A stretch of DNA of 64,000 nucleotides from Burkholderiales bacterium RIFCSPLOWO2_12_FULL_61_40 (lineage in GTDB: Bacteria; Pseudomonadota; Gammaproteobacteria; Burkholderiales; Burkholderiaceae_C), in the NCBI GenBank assembly GCA_001770935.1, contig MESI01000032.1, positions 1 to 64,000 of the forward strand, written 5' to 3'. The notes under the pieces were generated by a model, which made no database searches, had not been told where the DNA came from, and saw only the letters and a list, made by a program, of their open reading frames with translations. The stretch's first letter is position 1, and each line of letters opens with the position of its first letter. Made by a program: the position numbers and the translations under genes. Below, in pieces: positions 28,714 through 37,919 of the stretch.

Positions 28714-29019
28714 TCAATCCAGGTACGGCAGCTTGTGCCGCGTGCGGGCGCGCTGGCAGGCATCGCTGCCTTCTGCAAACTCCCGGCAAGGGGAGGGGCG
28801 CCATTCGTAGATGCCGCAGCCGACGGTGTCACCGATCTTGCCTGTCAGCGCTGCGCAGCGCACCGGCAAATGGTCGGTGCCCCGCATGCGGCAGGTGCTG
28901 TGGTTGACTTCCACCGCCAGCCCCGACGGTACCTGTCCACCCATGTCCTCCAGCTCGCAAACCGAAAAGTCCACGGAGTAGCTGGCGCAGCAGGCTCCGC
29001 AGCGGGGGCAGGCATTCAT
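28714..29019 (-). CDS. YkgJ-family Cys-cluster protein
   Basis: A 101-residue protein of the YkgJ/UPF0153 type, with conserved cysteines probably binding a metal or Fe-S cluster: CPRCGACC near the N-terminus, then CxMRGT, RCAAL, GCGIYEWRPSPCREF. The function of the family is unknown. The ATG at 29019 gives MNACPRCGACCASY; the ribosome site is weak. It starts 13 nt after the end of argF on the same strand, so it is probably the last gene of the argD-argF operon, upstream of kynU and its separate leader. Confidence 0.82.
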   Translation of the reverse strand: MNACPRCGACCASYSVDFSVCELEDMGGQVPSGLAVEVNHSTCRMRGTDHLPVRCAALTGKIGDTVGCGIYEWRPSPCREFAEGSDACQRARTRHKLPYLD

Positions 29020-29032
29020 GGGGCTGGCGTGC

Positions 29033-30007
29033 TCAGCTCTGGCGGCCCAGCAGCAGGTATTCCATGAGTGCCTTTTGCACATGCATGCGGTTCTCGGCCT
29101 CTTCCCACACCACGGATTGCGGGCCATCAATGACTTCGGCTTCCACTTCTTCGCCGCGGTGGGCGGGCAGGCAGTGCATGAACAGGGCGTCCGGCGCGGC
29201 GACGGCCATCATGTCGCGGTTGACGCACCAGGCGGCAAAGGCGGTGCGGCGGGCTTCGTTCTCGGCCTCATACCCCATGCTGGTCCATACGTCGGTGGTG
29301 ACGAGGTCCGCGCCGCGGCAGGCATCCAGAGGGTTGCTATAAGTTTGATAGCTGCTTGCGCCCGTTCCTAAAGGGGCGGCGGCTGTTTTTTCATTGACTT
29401 CATAGCCGCTGGGGGTGCTCACGCGCAGGTGAAAACCCAGCAAGGCCGCAGCTTGCAGCCAGGTGTTGGCCATGTTGTTGCCGTCGCCCACCCAGGCCAC
29501 TGTTTTGCCGGCAATGGGGCCACGGTGCTCGATGTAGGTAAAGATGTCTGCCAGTATCTGGCAGGGGTGAAATTCATTGGTCAGGCCGTTGATGACGGGC
29601 ACGCGGGAGTTGGCGGCAAAGCGCTCCAGCTTGGTCTGCTCAAAGGTGCGGATCATCACGATGTCCGTCATGCGGCTGATGACCTTGGCACTGTCTTCAA
29701 TCGGCTCGGATCGGCCCAATTGGCTGTCGCCCGTGGTGAGGTGCACCACACTGCCACCCAGCTGGTACATGCCCGCCTCAAAACTCACCCGGGTGCGGGT
29801 GGACGCTTTCTCAAAAATCATGGCCAGGGTGCGGTCCACCAGCGGGTGGTGGCGCACATAGGTTTTGAATTTGTTTTTGATAAATGCGGCGCGCTCCAGC
29901 AGGTAGTGGTATTCCTCGGTGCTGAAATCGGCAAACTGCAGGTAGTGCCGAACGGGCGGCGCACCCTGGGGGACGGTGGTGGCGATGCCTTGGGGTGCGG
30001 TGCTCAT
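29033..30007 (-). CDS. argF: Ornithine carbamoyltransferase
   Basis: Forms citrulline from ornithine and carbamoyl phosphate in arginine biosynthesis. The 324 residues show the carbamoyl-phosphate loop STRTRVSFE, the NGLTNEFHPCQ region, the ornithine loop MHCLPAHRGEEV and the FMHCLPAHRG catalytic Cys. The ATG at 30007 overlaps the argD stop by ATGA, so translation is coupled. A copy of the dispersed repeat is read in frame at 29334-29381, giving about 18 extra residues (208-225, around APLGTGASSYQTYSN) in a variable surface stretch between the two domains' conserved motifs. The enzyme otherwise looks intact. Confidence 0.95.
   Translation of the reverse strand: MSTAPQGIATTVPQGAPPVRHYLQFADFSTEEYHYLLERAAFIKNKFKTYVRHHPLVDRTLAMIFEKASTRTRVSFEAGMYQLGGSVVHLTTGDSQLGRSEPIEDSAKVISRMTDIVMIRTFEQTKLERFAANSRVPVINGLTNEFHPCQILADIFTYIEHRGPIAGKTVAWVGDGNNMANTWLQAAALLGFHLRVSTPSGYEVNEKTAAAPLGTGASSYQTYSNPLDACRGADLVTTDVWTSMGYEAENEARRTAFAAWCVNRDMMAVAAPDALFMHCLPAHRGEEVEAEVIDGPQSVVWEEAENRMHVQKALMEYLLLGRQS
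29334..29381 (+). repeat. Dispersed palindromic repeat, copy 6 (inside argF)
   Basis: TTGCTATAAGTTTGATAGCT, then GCTTGCGC, a short spacer and AAAGGGGCGGCGG. Core and spacing match the full-length copies; the outer arm is altered from AAGGGCTAGAG. It is in frame in argF on the opposite strand. Confidence 0.75.
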
Positions 30008-31224
30008 GCGGTTTCCTTCAATAGGGTGGAAATCAGGGGGGCCAAGATGGCGACCACTTGGTCTGCTTCGGCTTGGCTCAAGATCAGCGGCGGCACCAGG
30101 CGCACAACGGTATCTGCCGTCACGCTGATCAGCAAACCCTGGTCGGCGGCCTGCTGCACCAGTGCTCCGCAAGGCTTGGCCAGGTCAATGCCCAGCATCA
30201 GACCCTGACCGCGAATTTCCTTCACACCACCGTTTTCCACGTGTTCTGCCAGTGCGGTGTGCAGCGCATTCTTGAGGTGTGCGCCGACGGTGGCGGCATT
30301 GGCCAGCAAGTTTTCTTCTTCCATGATGCGGATGGTTTCAATGCCGGCGCGCATGGCCAGCGGATTGCCGCCAAAGGTGCTTCCGTGGTTGCCGGGTGCG
30401 AAAATGTGGGCTGCTTTGGGGCCTGCCACCACGGCGCCAACCGGCACGCCAGAGCCCAGTCCTTTGGCCAATGGCATCACGTCTGGCTGGATGCCCGCCC
30501 ATTGGTGGGCAAACCACTTGCCGGTGCGGCCCATGCCGCATTGCACCTCGTCAATCATCAAGAGCCAGTCGCTGGCGTCACACAAGGCGCGCACTTCGCG
30601 CAGGTATTCCATGTGCATGGTATTGACGCCGCCTTCGCCTTGAATGGCTTCCATGAAGACCGCGACCACATTGGGATTGCCAACGGTTGCCGCTTTCAGG
30701 GCGGCAATATTGTTGGCAGGCACCCGAATGAATCCATCGACCAAAGGGCCAAAGCCGGCCTGCACCTTGGGATTGCCGGTGGCGCTCAGGGTGGCAATGC
30801 TGCGGCCATGGAAGGCTTTTTCATAAACCACCACTTCAGGGCGTTCTATGCCTTTGTCGTGGCCGAATTTGCGCGCCAATTTGAGTGCCGCTTCATTGGC
30901 TTCCAGGCCCGTGGAGCAAAAGAAAACATTGCGCATGCCCGAGCGCTCCACCAGCATGGCGGCCAGCGTCTCCTGGTGGGGGATGTGGTAGTAGTTGGAA
31001 GTGTGGATCAGCTTGGTGAGCTGGTCTTGCAGGGCAGGCACCAGTTTGGGGTGGTTGTGCCCCAGTGTGTTGACGGCAATGCCACCTAATGCATCGAGGT
31101 ACTCGCGGCCGTTCACATCCCACACGCGGCAGCCCTGGCCGTGCGACAAGGCAATCGGCAGTCGGCCATAGGTGTTCATCACATGGGGTGAAGACGGTGT
31201 AGCGGGTGGCTTGGCGGCGGTCAT
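30004..31224 (-). CDS. argD: Acetylornithine / succinyldiaminopimelate aminotransferase
   Basis: Class III PLP aminotransferase converting N-acetylglutamate semialdehyde to N-acetylornithine; many also serve lysine synthesis. The 406 residues carry the class III signature (LLMIDEVQCGMGRTGKWFAH) and the PLP lysine in PLAKGLGSGVPVGA. The ATG at 31224 gives MTAAKPPATPSSPHVMNTYG; a second ATG in that stretch is another possible start. First gene of argD-argF. The DUF3579 gene is divergent with a 232-bp gap that should contain both promoters. Confidence 0.94.
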   Translation of the reverse strand: MTAAKPPATPSSPHVMNTYGRLPIALSHGQGCRVWDVNGREYLDALGGIAVNTLGHNHPKLVPALQDQLTKLIHTSNYYHIPHQETLAAMLVERSGMRNVFFCSTGLEANEAALKLARKFGHDKGIERPEVVVYEKAFHGRSIATLSATGNPKVQAGFGPLVDGFIRVPANNIAALKAATVGNPNVVAVFMEAIQGEGGVNTMHMEYLREVRALCDASDWLLMIDEVQCGMGRTGKWFAHQWAGIQPDVMPLAKGLGSGVPVGAVVAGPKAAHIFAPGNHGSTFGGNPLAMRAGIETIRIMEEENLLANAATVGAHLKNALHTALAEHVENGGVKEIRGQGLMLGIDLAKPCGALVQQAADQGLLISVTADTVVRLVPPLILSQAEADQVVAILAPLISTLLKETA

Positions 31225-31456
31225 GTAAAAGCTCCGGGTTTGGCTCAAAAACAAATCGACCCAAGCGAGGCTGGGCCGTTGAGGTTTTATTTTAGGCGCA
31301 TCGCCTACGGCGTTTCGTGACCATTTGGCATCACAGCAATGCATGCAGATGTGCAAGCTTTGTCATTTACATGAAAGGTGACAGGTTAAAATTCCGGCGC
31401 GGTTTAACAGCATCACGGCATGTCGCAAACATGCTGCCGCGATTAGCTCCCACCCG

Positions 31457-31780
31457 ATGGATTCCTCTTCCTCCAAAAAACTTTACATCCTGGGATTGAC
31501 CCGGCAAGGCAAAACGTTCCGTCCTAGCGATTGGGCTGAGCGTTTGGCAGGGGTCATGAGCCAGTTTCGTCCAGGCGGACCACAGCCCGGCAGCCACTTG
31601 GCCTATTCGCCCTGGTGTATTCCCACCTCTGTGGGGGCGGTCAAGTGTGTGATCGTGCACAGTGATTTGCGTGACCATGAGGTGATGGCATGGGACTTTT
31701 GCATGAGCTTTGCAAAAGACAACGATCTGCAGGTGAGTGACAGCCTGCCGTTGGTGGATACCGGTTCGCACAAACCCTGA
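31457..31780 (+). CDS. DUF3579 family protein
   Basis: A 107-residue protein matching what I recall of DUF3579 (FRPSDWAERLAGVMSQF, then GVKCVIVHSDL and AWDFCMSFAKDNDLQV), a small family found mainly in betaproteobacteria and often next to arginine genes, as here. Function unknown. No signal peptide or membrane segment. The start ATG at 31457 is the only reasonable one. It is divergent from argD. Confidence 0.8.
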   Translation: MDSSSSKKLYILGLTRQGKTFRPSDWAERLAGVMSQFRPGGPQPGSHLAYSPWCIPTSVGAVKCVIVHSDLRDHEVMAWDFCMSFAKDNDLQVSDSLPLVDTGSHKP

Positions 31781-31807
31781 GCCGGTGTTCGGCCCAGGGG
31801 GAAGACA

Positions 31808-33676
31808 TTACCCGCCGTTGCGCAGGTACCAGACGGTCACGGCCGCCACAGCCAAGCCCAATACCATGGCAACCAACGGCCAGCGGGAGGACTTTTCAGC
31901 GTAGGGGTCTGAAAGGGAGCGTTCCGCGTTCGTCGGCAGCTGTGCCAGTTCTGTGAGTGAGGTGCCAAACGGAATATTGATGCGCGCCCGCGCGTTGATG
32001 GCCCAGCCATTGGCGTCCAGAATGGGCCCCAAATTGCGGCTGCGCAATTTGAACCATGCCAACACCACGGCAGGCCCGGAGATGGCCAGCAGCAGTCCGG
32101 CAAAAACCAGCGGAATTTGCCACCATGCCAGAGTAAAAAGGCCCGTAACGGCAGAAGCGATGGCGGTTCCAATCGCTCCCACGGCCAAGCCAATGGCTGC
32201 AAAAATACCAGCGAATTTGCCTACGTCGAAGGGGGGCGGTGCAGCGGGCTTGGTGGGAGGTGGCAATGGCCCTCCTTTTTTTACGGATTCAAGTACCGAC
32301 GCCGACAGCTTGCTTTCCGACTCCTGCGCTTTGCTGGCGGCGACTTTTTGCAATTGCGTTGCCACCATGCGCGAGAGTTGTTTGTAGGGCGACCAAAATG
32401 CCTGGCGCAGGCTGATCGGGTGGTCCACGATCTTGATAATCGTGGCATCCCAATCGCGGCCACGGCGGTCGTAAAACACCCCGTTTCTGCCAACCATGAG
32501 TTGGTCCGAGTCGCCTGCGGTGAAGGCTGCGGCGATAGTCATTCTTTGAGTGCCCCGTACGCATTCACAGTAGACCAAACACATACGCGCCAAGGTGGCA
32601 AGGGCAGCATGCTTTCCTGCATCGTTCACGGCGACACAGAAGTCACAGGACCGTCCGTCGAGGTAAAGTGTTCCCACCTGAAAAGTCGCCTTGCCCTGGC
32701 GGGTGTAAAAGTCCTTGAAAGCCACAAAATTGTTGGCCAATACCAACAGGTCACGCACATAGCGCGAGATTTTTTCCAGCTCGCGTACCCCGCTGCTTTC
32801 CAGTTTGGGATCGGGTTTGGAAACCAGCCAACTGCTGTAGGGGGCGAATTGGTCTTTGAGTGCTTGCCACTGCGTGGCCGTTAACGCGTCCTGTTGGCCC
32901 AAGAGCGGCGCGACCACCAGGTTCCTCAAAGCGGCGATGCGGGTGGCCCAGGCCGGATTGCCTGCGGAAGACAAGGGCAGTGTCGCCTCTGGCGTGATGC
33001 GCGCAAGCGGCAGTTGGGCAATCGCCTCGGTGCCAGACTGCAATGCACCGGGGGCCAGTGCTTTGAATGCATCTTCGGAGGCGTTGAGGGCGTCACCGGC
33101 CCGCGTGTCAAAGGCGGCCAGCTGGCAGCGAACGAAATAGTCCTCCACTTTGTCGGCTATCGCGGTGAGGGCTTCGTAGGCGGCTTGAGTCGCCTCGCCC
33201 ATGGGCTTGGCATTTGCTCCGGCAACTTCCCAGGCGCTGAGTGCACGGCTGGCAAAACTGGCCTGCGCCGTGCTGGTTTCCGCTACTGTGAGAATGTCAG
33301 TCTCGGTCTTTCCCAGGTCTGCAGCCAGTGTGAGCGCGGCGGTTTTGATGCGTTGCCCTTCTTCGTCGTCTGTACGAATGGCACCAATCGGGATGCCGTC
33401 CAGCTTTTGTGCCAGCACATCCGGGTCGAGCAAGCGGGTCTTGGCCCAATGCACGGCGCTGATCAACTCGGCGGCACGGATGTGCCCATCGGCATCGTTG
33501 TCAATGAATTCCAGGGTGCGTGGGTCGAACTCAATGCCGTTGACCGGGCAGGACAGGGCAACCCATAGTTTCTGGTCCAGTTCATCAATGGCCAGCAGTT
33601 CGGCTGCCGTGTCAAGTCTGACCTGGTCAAAGCCGCCAGCCCGGAAAAAACGCCATCGGTGCAACCCTGTGCTCAT
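31808..33676 (-). CDS. Large membrane-anchored protein with an EF-hand loop, function unknown
   Basis: A 622-residue protein of unknown family. Near the N-terminus residues 59-70 (DNDADGHIRAAE) form a canonical EF-hand calcium loop (Asp at 1, 3, 5, Gly 6, Ile 8, Glu 12). The long middle is soluble and helical. A Pro-rich linker (LPPPTKPAAPPPFD) leads to two adjacent hydrophobic segments (about 500-560), and a last one lies at the C-terminus (PLVAMVLGLAVAAVTVWYLR). The ATG at 33676 gives MSTGLHRWRFFRAGGFDQVR; earlier in-frame starts run into the rpsT terminator. No enzymatic motif is recognised. Confidence 0.78.
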   Translation of the reverse strand: MSTGLHRWRFFRAGGFDQVRLDTAAELLAIDELDQKLWVALSCPVNGIEFDPRTLEFIDNDADGHIRAAELISAVHWAKTRLLDPDVLAQKLDGIPIGAIRTDDEEGQRIKTAALTLAADLGKTETDILTVAETSTAQASFASRALSAWEVAGANAKPMGEATQAAYEALTAIADKVEDYFVRCQLAAFDTRAGDALNASEDAFKALAPGALQSGTEAIAQLPLARITPEATLPLSSAGNPAWATRIAALRNLVVAPLLGQQDALTATQWQALKDQFAPYSSWLVSKPDPKLESSGVRELEKISRYVRDLLVLANNFVAFKDFYTRQGKATFQVGTLYLDGRSCDFCVAVNDAGKHAALATLARMCLVYCECVRGTQRMTIAAAFTAGDSDQLMVGRNGVFYDRRGRDWDATIIKIVDHPISLRQAFWSPYKQLSRMVATQLQKVAASKAQESESKLSASVLESVKKGGPLPPPTKPAAPPPFDVGKFAGIFAAIGLAVGAIGTAIASAVTGLFTLAWWQIPLVFAGLLLAISGPAVVLAWFKLRSRNLGPILDANGWAINARARINIPFGTSLTELAQLPTNAERSLSDPYAEKSSRWPLVAMVLGLAVAAVTVWYLRNGG

Positions 33677-33757
33677 GGTTTGTCCTTGTTTGAAGAAAGT
33701 GGGAAATAGTACAGGCAGATAAACAACGATGGGCCGACGCAAAAATGTTCCGGCAAC

Positions 33758-33785
33758 AAAAAAGCCGTCTTGCGACGGCTTTTTT
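33758..33785 (-). terminator. Bidirectional-looking intrinsic terminator downstream of rpsT
   Basis: AAAAAAGCCGTC (33758-33769) pairs with GACGGCTTTTTT (33774-33785) around TTGC: a 12-bp stem with A and T runs. It ends minus-strand transcription from rpsT before the EF-hand protein gene. The stretch from there to rpsT (33786-33907) shows no gene. Confidence 0.88.
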
Positions 33786-33907
33786 GCTTTGCTGGTAGCG
33801 CACCCGTTACAAACGGCGAATCTTGGGATTTTGCGGGATAGACCGTAGCGGCAAGGCCGCAAGCTCTGTCCTCAACGCATCCAAAGATTCGTGCGTGTTG
33901 CCTAAAA

Positions 33908-34207
33908 TTAGGCTGCGAGAGCCAAGGCTTTCACCTTGGTAGCCAAACGGCTCTTGTCGCGTGCTGCTTTGTTTTTGTGGAAAATGCCTTTGTCAGCCAC
34001 GGTGTCCACCACGGCTTGCATTTTGGCAAACAGTTCAGCGGCTTTGGTCTTGTCACCAGCCACGACTGCTTTTTCCACATTCTTCACCGCGGTGCGGTAT
34101 TTGGAACGCAGGGAAGTGTTCGCTGCGTTGATTTTGACGTCCTGACGAACGCGTTTACGGCCCGACGCCAGGCGCGGGTTCTTTTTCTTGGGTTTTCCAG
34201 ATGCCAT
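33908..34207 (-). CDS. rpsT: 30S ribosomal protein S20
   Basis: Primary 16S rRNA-binding protein of the small subunit. The 99 residues are Lys/Arg/Ala-rich with the classic start [20 protein letters not shown] and the helical remainder ([32 protein letters not shown]). A strong terminator lies about 120 bp downstream. It is divergent from murJ, an arrangement common in Burkholderiales. Confidence 0.97.
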   Translation of the reverse strand: MASGKPKKKNPRLASGRKRVRQDVKINAANTSLRSKYRTAVKNVEKAVVAGDKTKAAELFAKMQAVVDTVADKGIFHKNKAARDKSRLATKVKALALAA

Positions 34208-34301
34208 AGTAATAGTTCCTTGTGTCTGTGGATGTTGCCAGCAAAGCCCGCGATTGTACCAGCCCGGAAAAGAGGTGTCCCGGTCGGGCTACACTGTGGT
34301 G

Positions 34302-35867
34302 GTGAGTCTTATTAAATCCGCTTCTACCGTATCCTTGTGGACCCTGGCTTCCCGCATCACTGGCTTGGCGCGTGAGTTGCTGGTGGCGTCCACCTTTGGC
34401 GCCAGCGCCATGACCGACGCTTTCAACGTGGCGTTTCGTATTCCCAACCTGTTCCGGCGGCTTTTTGCCGAAGGCGCCTTCAGCCAGGCTTTTGTGCCCG
34501 TTCTTGCGACCAGCAAAGCACAACACGGTGAGCAGGCGACCAAGCAACTGATAGACAAGGTGGCAACGCTGCTGGCTTGGGCGCTGGTGCTGACCTGCGT
34601 GGCCGGAGTGATGGTGGCGCCTTGGTTGGTGTGGGCGATGGCCAGCGGGCTGCAAAAGGACCCGCGTGGTTACAACGCGGCGATTGTCATGACACGGTAT
34701 ATGTTTCCCTATATTGGCTTCATGTCCATGGTCGCACTGGCGTCGGGTGTCCTCAATACCTGGAAGCGTTTCGCCGTGCCTGCAGCCACTCCGGTGCTGC
34801 TGAATGTGGCGATGATTTCGGCAGCATGGCTGCTGGCGCCATGGCTCAAGTCGCAGGGGGTGGAGCCCATATACGCCATGGGCGCGGGCGTCATGCTGGG
34901 CGGCGTATTGCAGTTGGGCTTGCAGGTGCCCGTGCTCAAGCGCATGGGTTTGCTGCCCCGGATCGCTTTGCGTTGGCAAGATGTAAAGGGGGCGTGGGCG
35001 GACCCTGACACACAACGCATCTCCAGGCTCATGGTTCCGGCCTTGTTGGGTGTCAGCGTGGCCCAGATTTCTTTGCTGATCAACACGCAAATTGCATCGT
35101 ATTTGCCTGCAGGCAGTGTGAGCTGGCTGACCTATGCAGACCGCCTGATGGAGTTTCCGACCGCCATGCTGGGTGTGGCACTGGGGGTTGTTTTGATGCC
35201 GCAGCTGGCCGCTGCCCGTGCAGCGGGTGATGCGAACCGATATTCCACTTTGCTGGATTGGGGACTGCGCATTGTGGTGTTGATGTCGGTTCCGTGTGCA
35301 ATTGGCCTGTTGATTTTTGCCAAGCCCCTGGTTGCGGTGCTGTACCACTATGGTGCATTTACTGAGCTGGATGTGCAACAAACCACATTGGCTTTGATGG
35401 GGTGGGGTGCGGGTTTGGTGGGTATTGTGGCCATCAAGGTGCTCGCACCAGGCTACTATGCCAGTCAGGATATCAAGACCCCTGTACGTATTGCGGTGGT
35501 GGTGTTGGTCCTGACGCAATTGCTCAATGTGGCATTGGTGCCCTTGTTCAAACATGCAGGTTTGGCCCTGTCCATTGGGCTGGGTGCCGTGATCAATGCT
35601 TCGTGGCTGTTGTTCGGCTTGCTCAGGCGAAAAAGCTACGTTCCCGAGTCAGGGTGGGGATTGTTTATGTTGCAAGTGCTGGCCGGCAGTGCCTTGTTGG
35701 CGATTTATTTGTTGTGGGCGTCCAGTGCATTTGCCTGGATTGAGTTGCGTAGCGAAAGTCTTAAACGTATCGGTCTGCTGGCGATGGTCATGGTCGGTGC
35801 CGGTGTGGTCTATTTGGGGGCGGTGTGGGCCGCTGGCTTGAATCCGCGACAATTTTTACGGCGCTGA
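34302..35867 (+). CDS. murJ: Lipid II flippase MurJ
   Basis: Polytopic inner-membrane protein that flips lipid II for peptidoglycan synthesis. The 521 residues have about 14 hydrophobic segments and the family's N-terminus (SLIKSASTVSLWTLASRITG, then FGASAMTDAFNVAFRIPNLF, with the RRLFAEGAFSQAF motif). The start is taken as GTG at 34302, the third of three consecutive GTG codons, because it gives the conserved MSLIKSAS N-terminus. It is divergent from rpsT and followed 18 nt later by the SirB1-like gene. Confidence 0.95.
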   Translation: MSLIKSASTVSLWTLASRITGLARELLVASTFGASAMTDAFNVAFRIPNLFRRLFAEGAFSQAFVPVLATSKAQHGEQATKQLIDKVATLLAWALVLTCVAGVMVAPWLVWAMASGLQKDPRGYNAAIVMTRYMFPYIGFMSMVALASGVLNTWKRFAVPAATPVLLNVAMISAAWLLAPWLKSQGVEPIYAMGAGVMLGGVLQLGLQVPVLKRMGLLPRIALRWQDVKGAWADPDTQRISRLMVPALLGVSVAQISLLINTQIASYLPAGSVSWLTYADRLMEFPTAMLGVALGVVLMPQLAAARAAGDANRYSTLLDWGLRIVVLMSVPCAIGLLIFAKPLVAVLYHYGAFTELDVQQTTLALMGWGAGLVGIVAIKVLAPGYYASQDIKTPVRIAVVVLVLTQLLNVALVPLFKHAGLALSIGLGAVINASWLLFGLLRRKSYVPESGWGLFMLQVLAGSALLAIYLLWASSAFAWIELRSESLKRIGLLAMVMVGAGVVYLGAVWAAGLNPRQFLRR

Positions 35868-35885
35868 TACTTTGCGAGGTCCGGT

Positions 35886-36737
35886 ATGAACCTGTCTTTT
35901 GCCGTTCCCACACCGCTGGACCACTTCGCGATGCTGGTGGACAGTGACGCTGATTTTTCCCTGTTTGAAGCAGCTGTCAGTTTGGCGCAGGATGACTATC
36001 CAGAAGTCGATGTGCAGTCTATTCTGTCGGAAGTGGACCAGTTGCTGGCACGGATTCGGCGTCGCATCCCTGCGGATGCGGGCGCGTTGCAAAAGCTCCA
36101 AATTCTCAACCAATTCTTTTTCGTCGATCTGAAATTTGGCGGTAACGTCAACAACTACTACGACCCGGACAACAGTTTCGTCAATGTGCTTTTACGCACG
36201 CGACGTGGCATCCCAATTTCCCTGGGGGTTTTATGGATGGAACTGGCACAGGGGCTTGGCCTTACCGTATGGGGCATTGGCTTTCCGGGGCATTTCATGG
36301 TCAAGGCCAATCTGCCCATGGGGCAAGCCGTCATGGATCCGCTCAGTGGCAAGTCGCTGAGTCGGGAGGCTTTGCTTGAGTTGCTGGCGCCTTACCACAG
36401 ACCTGATGGGCAGGGGGGCGAATTCGAGGCTCCGCTGGAGATGTACCTGCGGGCCTTGACGCCAAGAGACATCATTGCCCGCATGCTGCACAACCTCAAG
36501 GAAATTCACCAATCCCAGGATGATTGGCCGCGCCTGCTGGCAGTTCAGGAACGGCTGATTGTGCTGCTTCCCGAATCGTGGCCGGAGTACCGTGACCGCG
36601 GGTTAACCCATGCTGCTTTGGGAAATACGGCGCAGGCCGTGGCGGATCTGGAGTGTTACCTGGTGCACGCCGACGACGTAGTGGACAGCGATGCGATTGC
36701 CGAACGGGTAGATGCCTTGCGAGGCCAGCACGGCTGA
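35886..36737 (+). CDS. SirB1-family transglutaminase-like/TPR protein
   Basis: A 283-residue protein of the SirB1 type: an N-terminal transglutaminase-like domain (YYDPDNSFVNVLLRTRRGIP, WGIGFPGHFMVK) followed by a short TPR-like helical C-terminus (DRGLTHAALGNTAQAVADLE). The Cys of true transglutaminases is replaced, as usual in this family (RGIPISLGVLW), so it is probably not catalytic. Function unknown. It shares an operon-like spacing with murJ (18 nt). Confidence 0.85.
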   Translation: MNLSFAVPTPLDHFAMLVDSDADFSLFEAAVSLAQDDYPEVDVQSILSEVDQLLARIRRRIPADAGALQKLQILNQFFFVDLKFGGNVNNYYDPDNSFVNVLLRTRRGIPISLGVLWMELAQGLGLTVWGIGFPGHFMVKANLPMGQAVMDPLSGKSLSREALLELLAPYHRPDGQGGEFEAPLEMYLRALTPRDIIARMLHNLKEIHQSQDDWPRLLAVQERLIVLLPESWPEYRDRGLTHAALGNTAQAVADLECYLVHADDVVDSDAIAERVDALRGQHG

Positions 36738-36763
36738 AGGCCACACGCCTGCAGGCAGACGAG

Positions 36764-36783
36764 TCCGGGTGAGTGGACCCGGA
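36764..36783 (+). terminator. Small stem-loop between convergent genes
   Basis: TCCGGGT (36764-36770) pairs perfectly with ACCCGGA (36777-36783) around GAGTGG, between the stop of the SirB1-like gene and the stop of purM. There is no T run on either side, so it is only a weak terminator candidate. Confidence 0.4.
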
Positions 36784-36795
36784 TGCATGGCAGTG

Positions 36796-37839
36796 TCAGG
36801 CGACGATCACGGCGGCGTCCTCACCGCGGGCGGCGATGGTGCCAATTTGGTAGACCATTTCACCTGCGGAGCGCAAGGTTTGGGCGCAGGCTTGTGCCTC
36901 TGCGGCGGCAATCACCACCACCATGCCTATACCGTTGTTGAAGGTGCGGTTCATTTCAAAGTCATCGATACCCGCCGTGGCTTGCAGCCAGGCAAAGAGT
37001 TCGGTTTGCGGCCAGCTGCCTTTTTGCAGATGGGCCGCAGTGCCGTCGGGCAGCACCCGTGGAATATTTTCCAGCAAGCCACCACCAGTGATGTGGGCCA
37101 GCGCCTTGATCGGATGTGCGGCCAGGGCGGCCAGCACGTTTTTAACGTACAGACGGGTCGGCTCCATGACAGCCTGTTTGAAGGGCTTGCCATCCAGCGT
37201 GGCGGGGAGTTCGTTGCCAGCGCGTTCGATGCATTTGCGCACCAGGCTGAATCCGTTGGAATGCACGCCGCTGCTGGCCAGGCCCAACACGACGTCGCCC
37301 GGTTGGACATCGGCGCCTGTCAAGATTTTTGATTTTTCAACCGCACCCACCGCAAAACCAGCCAGGTCGTATTCACCGGCCGGGTACATGCCGGGCATTT
37401 CGGCGGTTTCGCCGCCGATCAGCGCACAGCCTGACAGTTCACAGCCTTTGGCAATACCGCCCACCACCGCTGCGGCGGTGTCCACATCGAGCTTGCCACA
37501 GGCAAAATAGTCCAGAAAAAACAGGGGTTCGGCGCCTTGCACCAGCACATCGTTGACACTCATGGCGACCAGATCAATGCCCACGGTGTCATGCATATTC
37601 CATTCAAACGCCAGCTTGAGCTTGGTGCCCACACCATCGGTGCCGCTCACCAAAACGGGTTCTTTGTAACGCTTGGGCACTTCGAACAAAGCACCGAATC
37701 CGCCAATGCCGGCCAATACGCCTTCGCGCATGGTTTTCTTTGCCAGCGGTTTAATGCGCTCCACCAGGGCATCGCCGGCGTCGATATCAACACCGGCATC
37801 TTTGTAGGACAGAGGGGAGGGGGAAGCTGTTTGGGTCAT
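36796..37839 (-). CDS. purM: Phosphoribosylformylglycinamidine cyclo-ligase
   Basis: Purine-biosynthesis enzyme making aminoimidazole ribonucleotide with ATP. The 347 residues include the N-terminal [20 protein letters not shown], the FGALFEVP and [16 protein letters not shown] motifs, and the [17 protein letters not shown] and [14 protein letters not shown] regions of the PurM/ThiL ATP-binding fold. Start and length are normal. It is divergent from the permease gene with an 80-bp gap; hda beyond it is the standard Burkholderiales neighbourhood purM-permease-hda. Confidence 0.97.
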   Translation of the reverse strand: MTQTASPSPLSYKDAGVDIDAGDALVERIKPLAKKTMREGVLAGIGGFGALFEVPKRYKEPVLVSGTDGVGTKLKLAFEWNMHDTVGIDLVAMSVNDVLVQGAEPLFFLDYFACGKLDVDTAAAVVGGIAKGCELSGCALIGGETAEMPGMYPAGEYDLAGFAVGAVEKSKILTGADVQPGDVVLGLASSGVHSNGFSLVRKCIERAGNELPATLDGKPFKQAVMEPTRLYVKNVLAALAAHPIKALAHITGGGLLENIPRVLPDGTAAHLQKGSWPQTELFAWLQATAGIDDFEMNRTFNNGIGMVVVIAAAEAQACAQTLRSAGEMVYQIGTIAARGEDAAVIVA

Positions 37840-37919
37840 TTGAATTGGCTTGTGGCTGCTGCACCGGCAGAGCCCTATAGAATTTGCCCAGATTTTAAGG
37901 GTTCCCCAATCGTTTCTGT

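Noticed and set aside
31360-31392. A promoter for the DUF3579 gene (TTGTCA/TTTACA and TAAAAT boxes) with a partial TGTCA/TGACA dyad
   Set aside because: Spacings (21 or 15 bp) are outside the normal range and the dyad is imperfect, so it is not listed as a feature.
34155-35555. A 466-codon minus-strand frame opposite murJ
   Set aside because: Gln/His-rich shadow of the hydrophobic codons of murJ; the murJ frame has clear family motifs.
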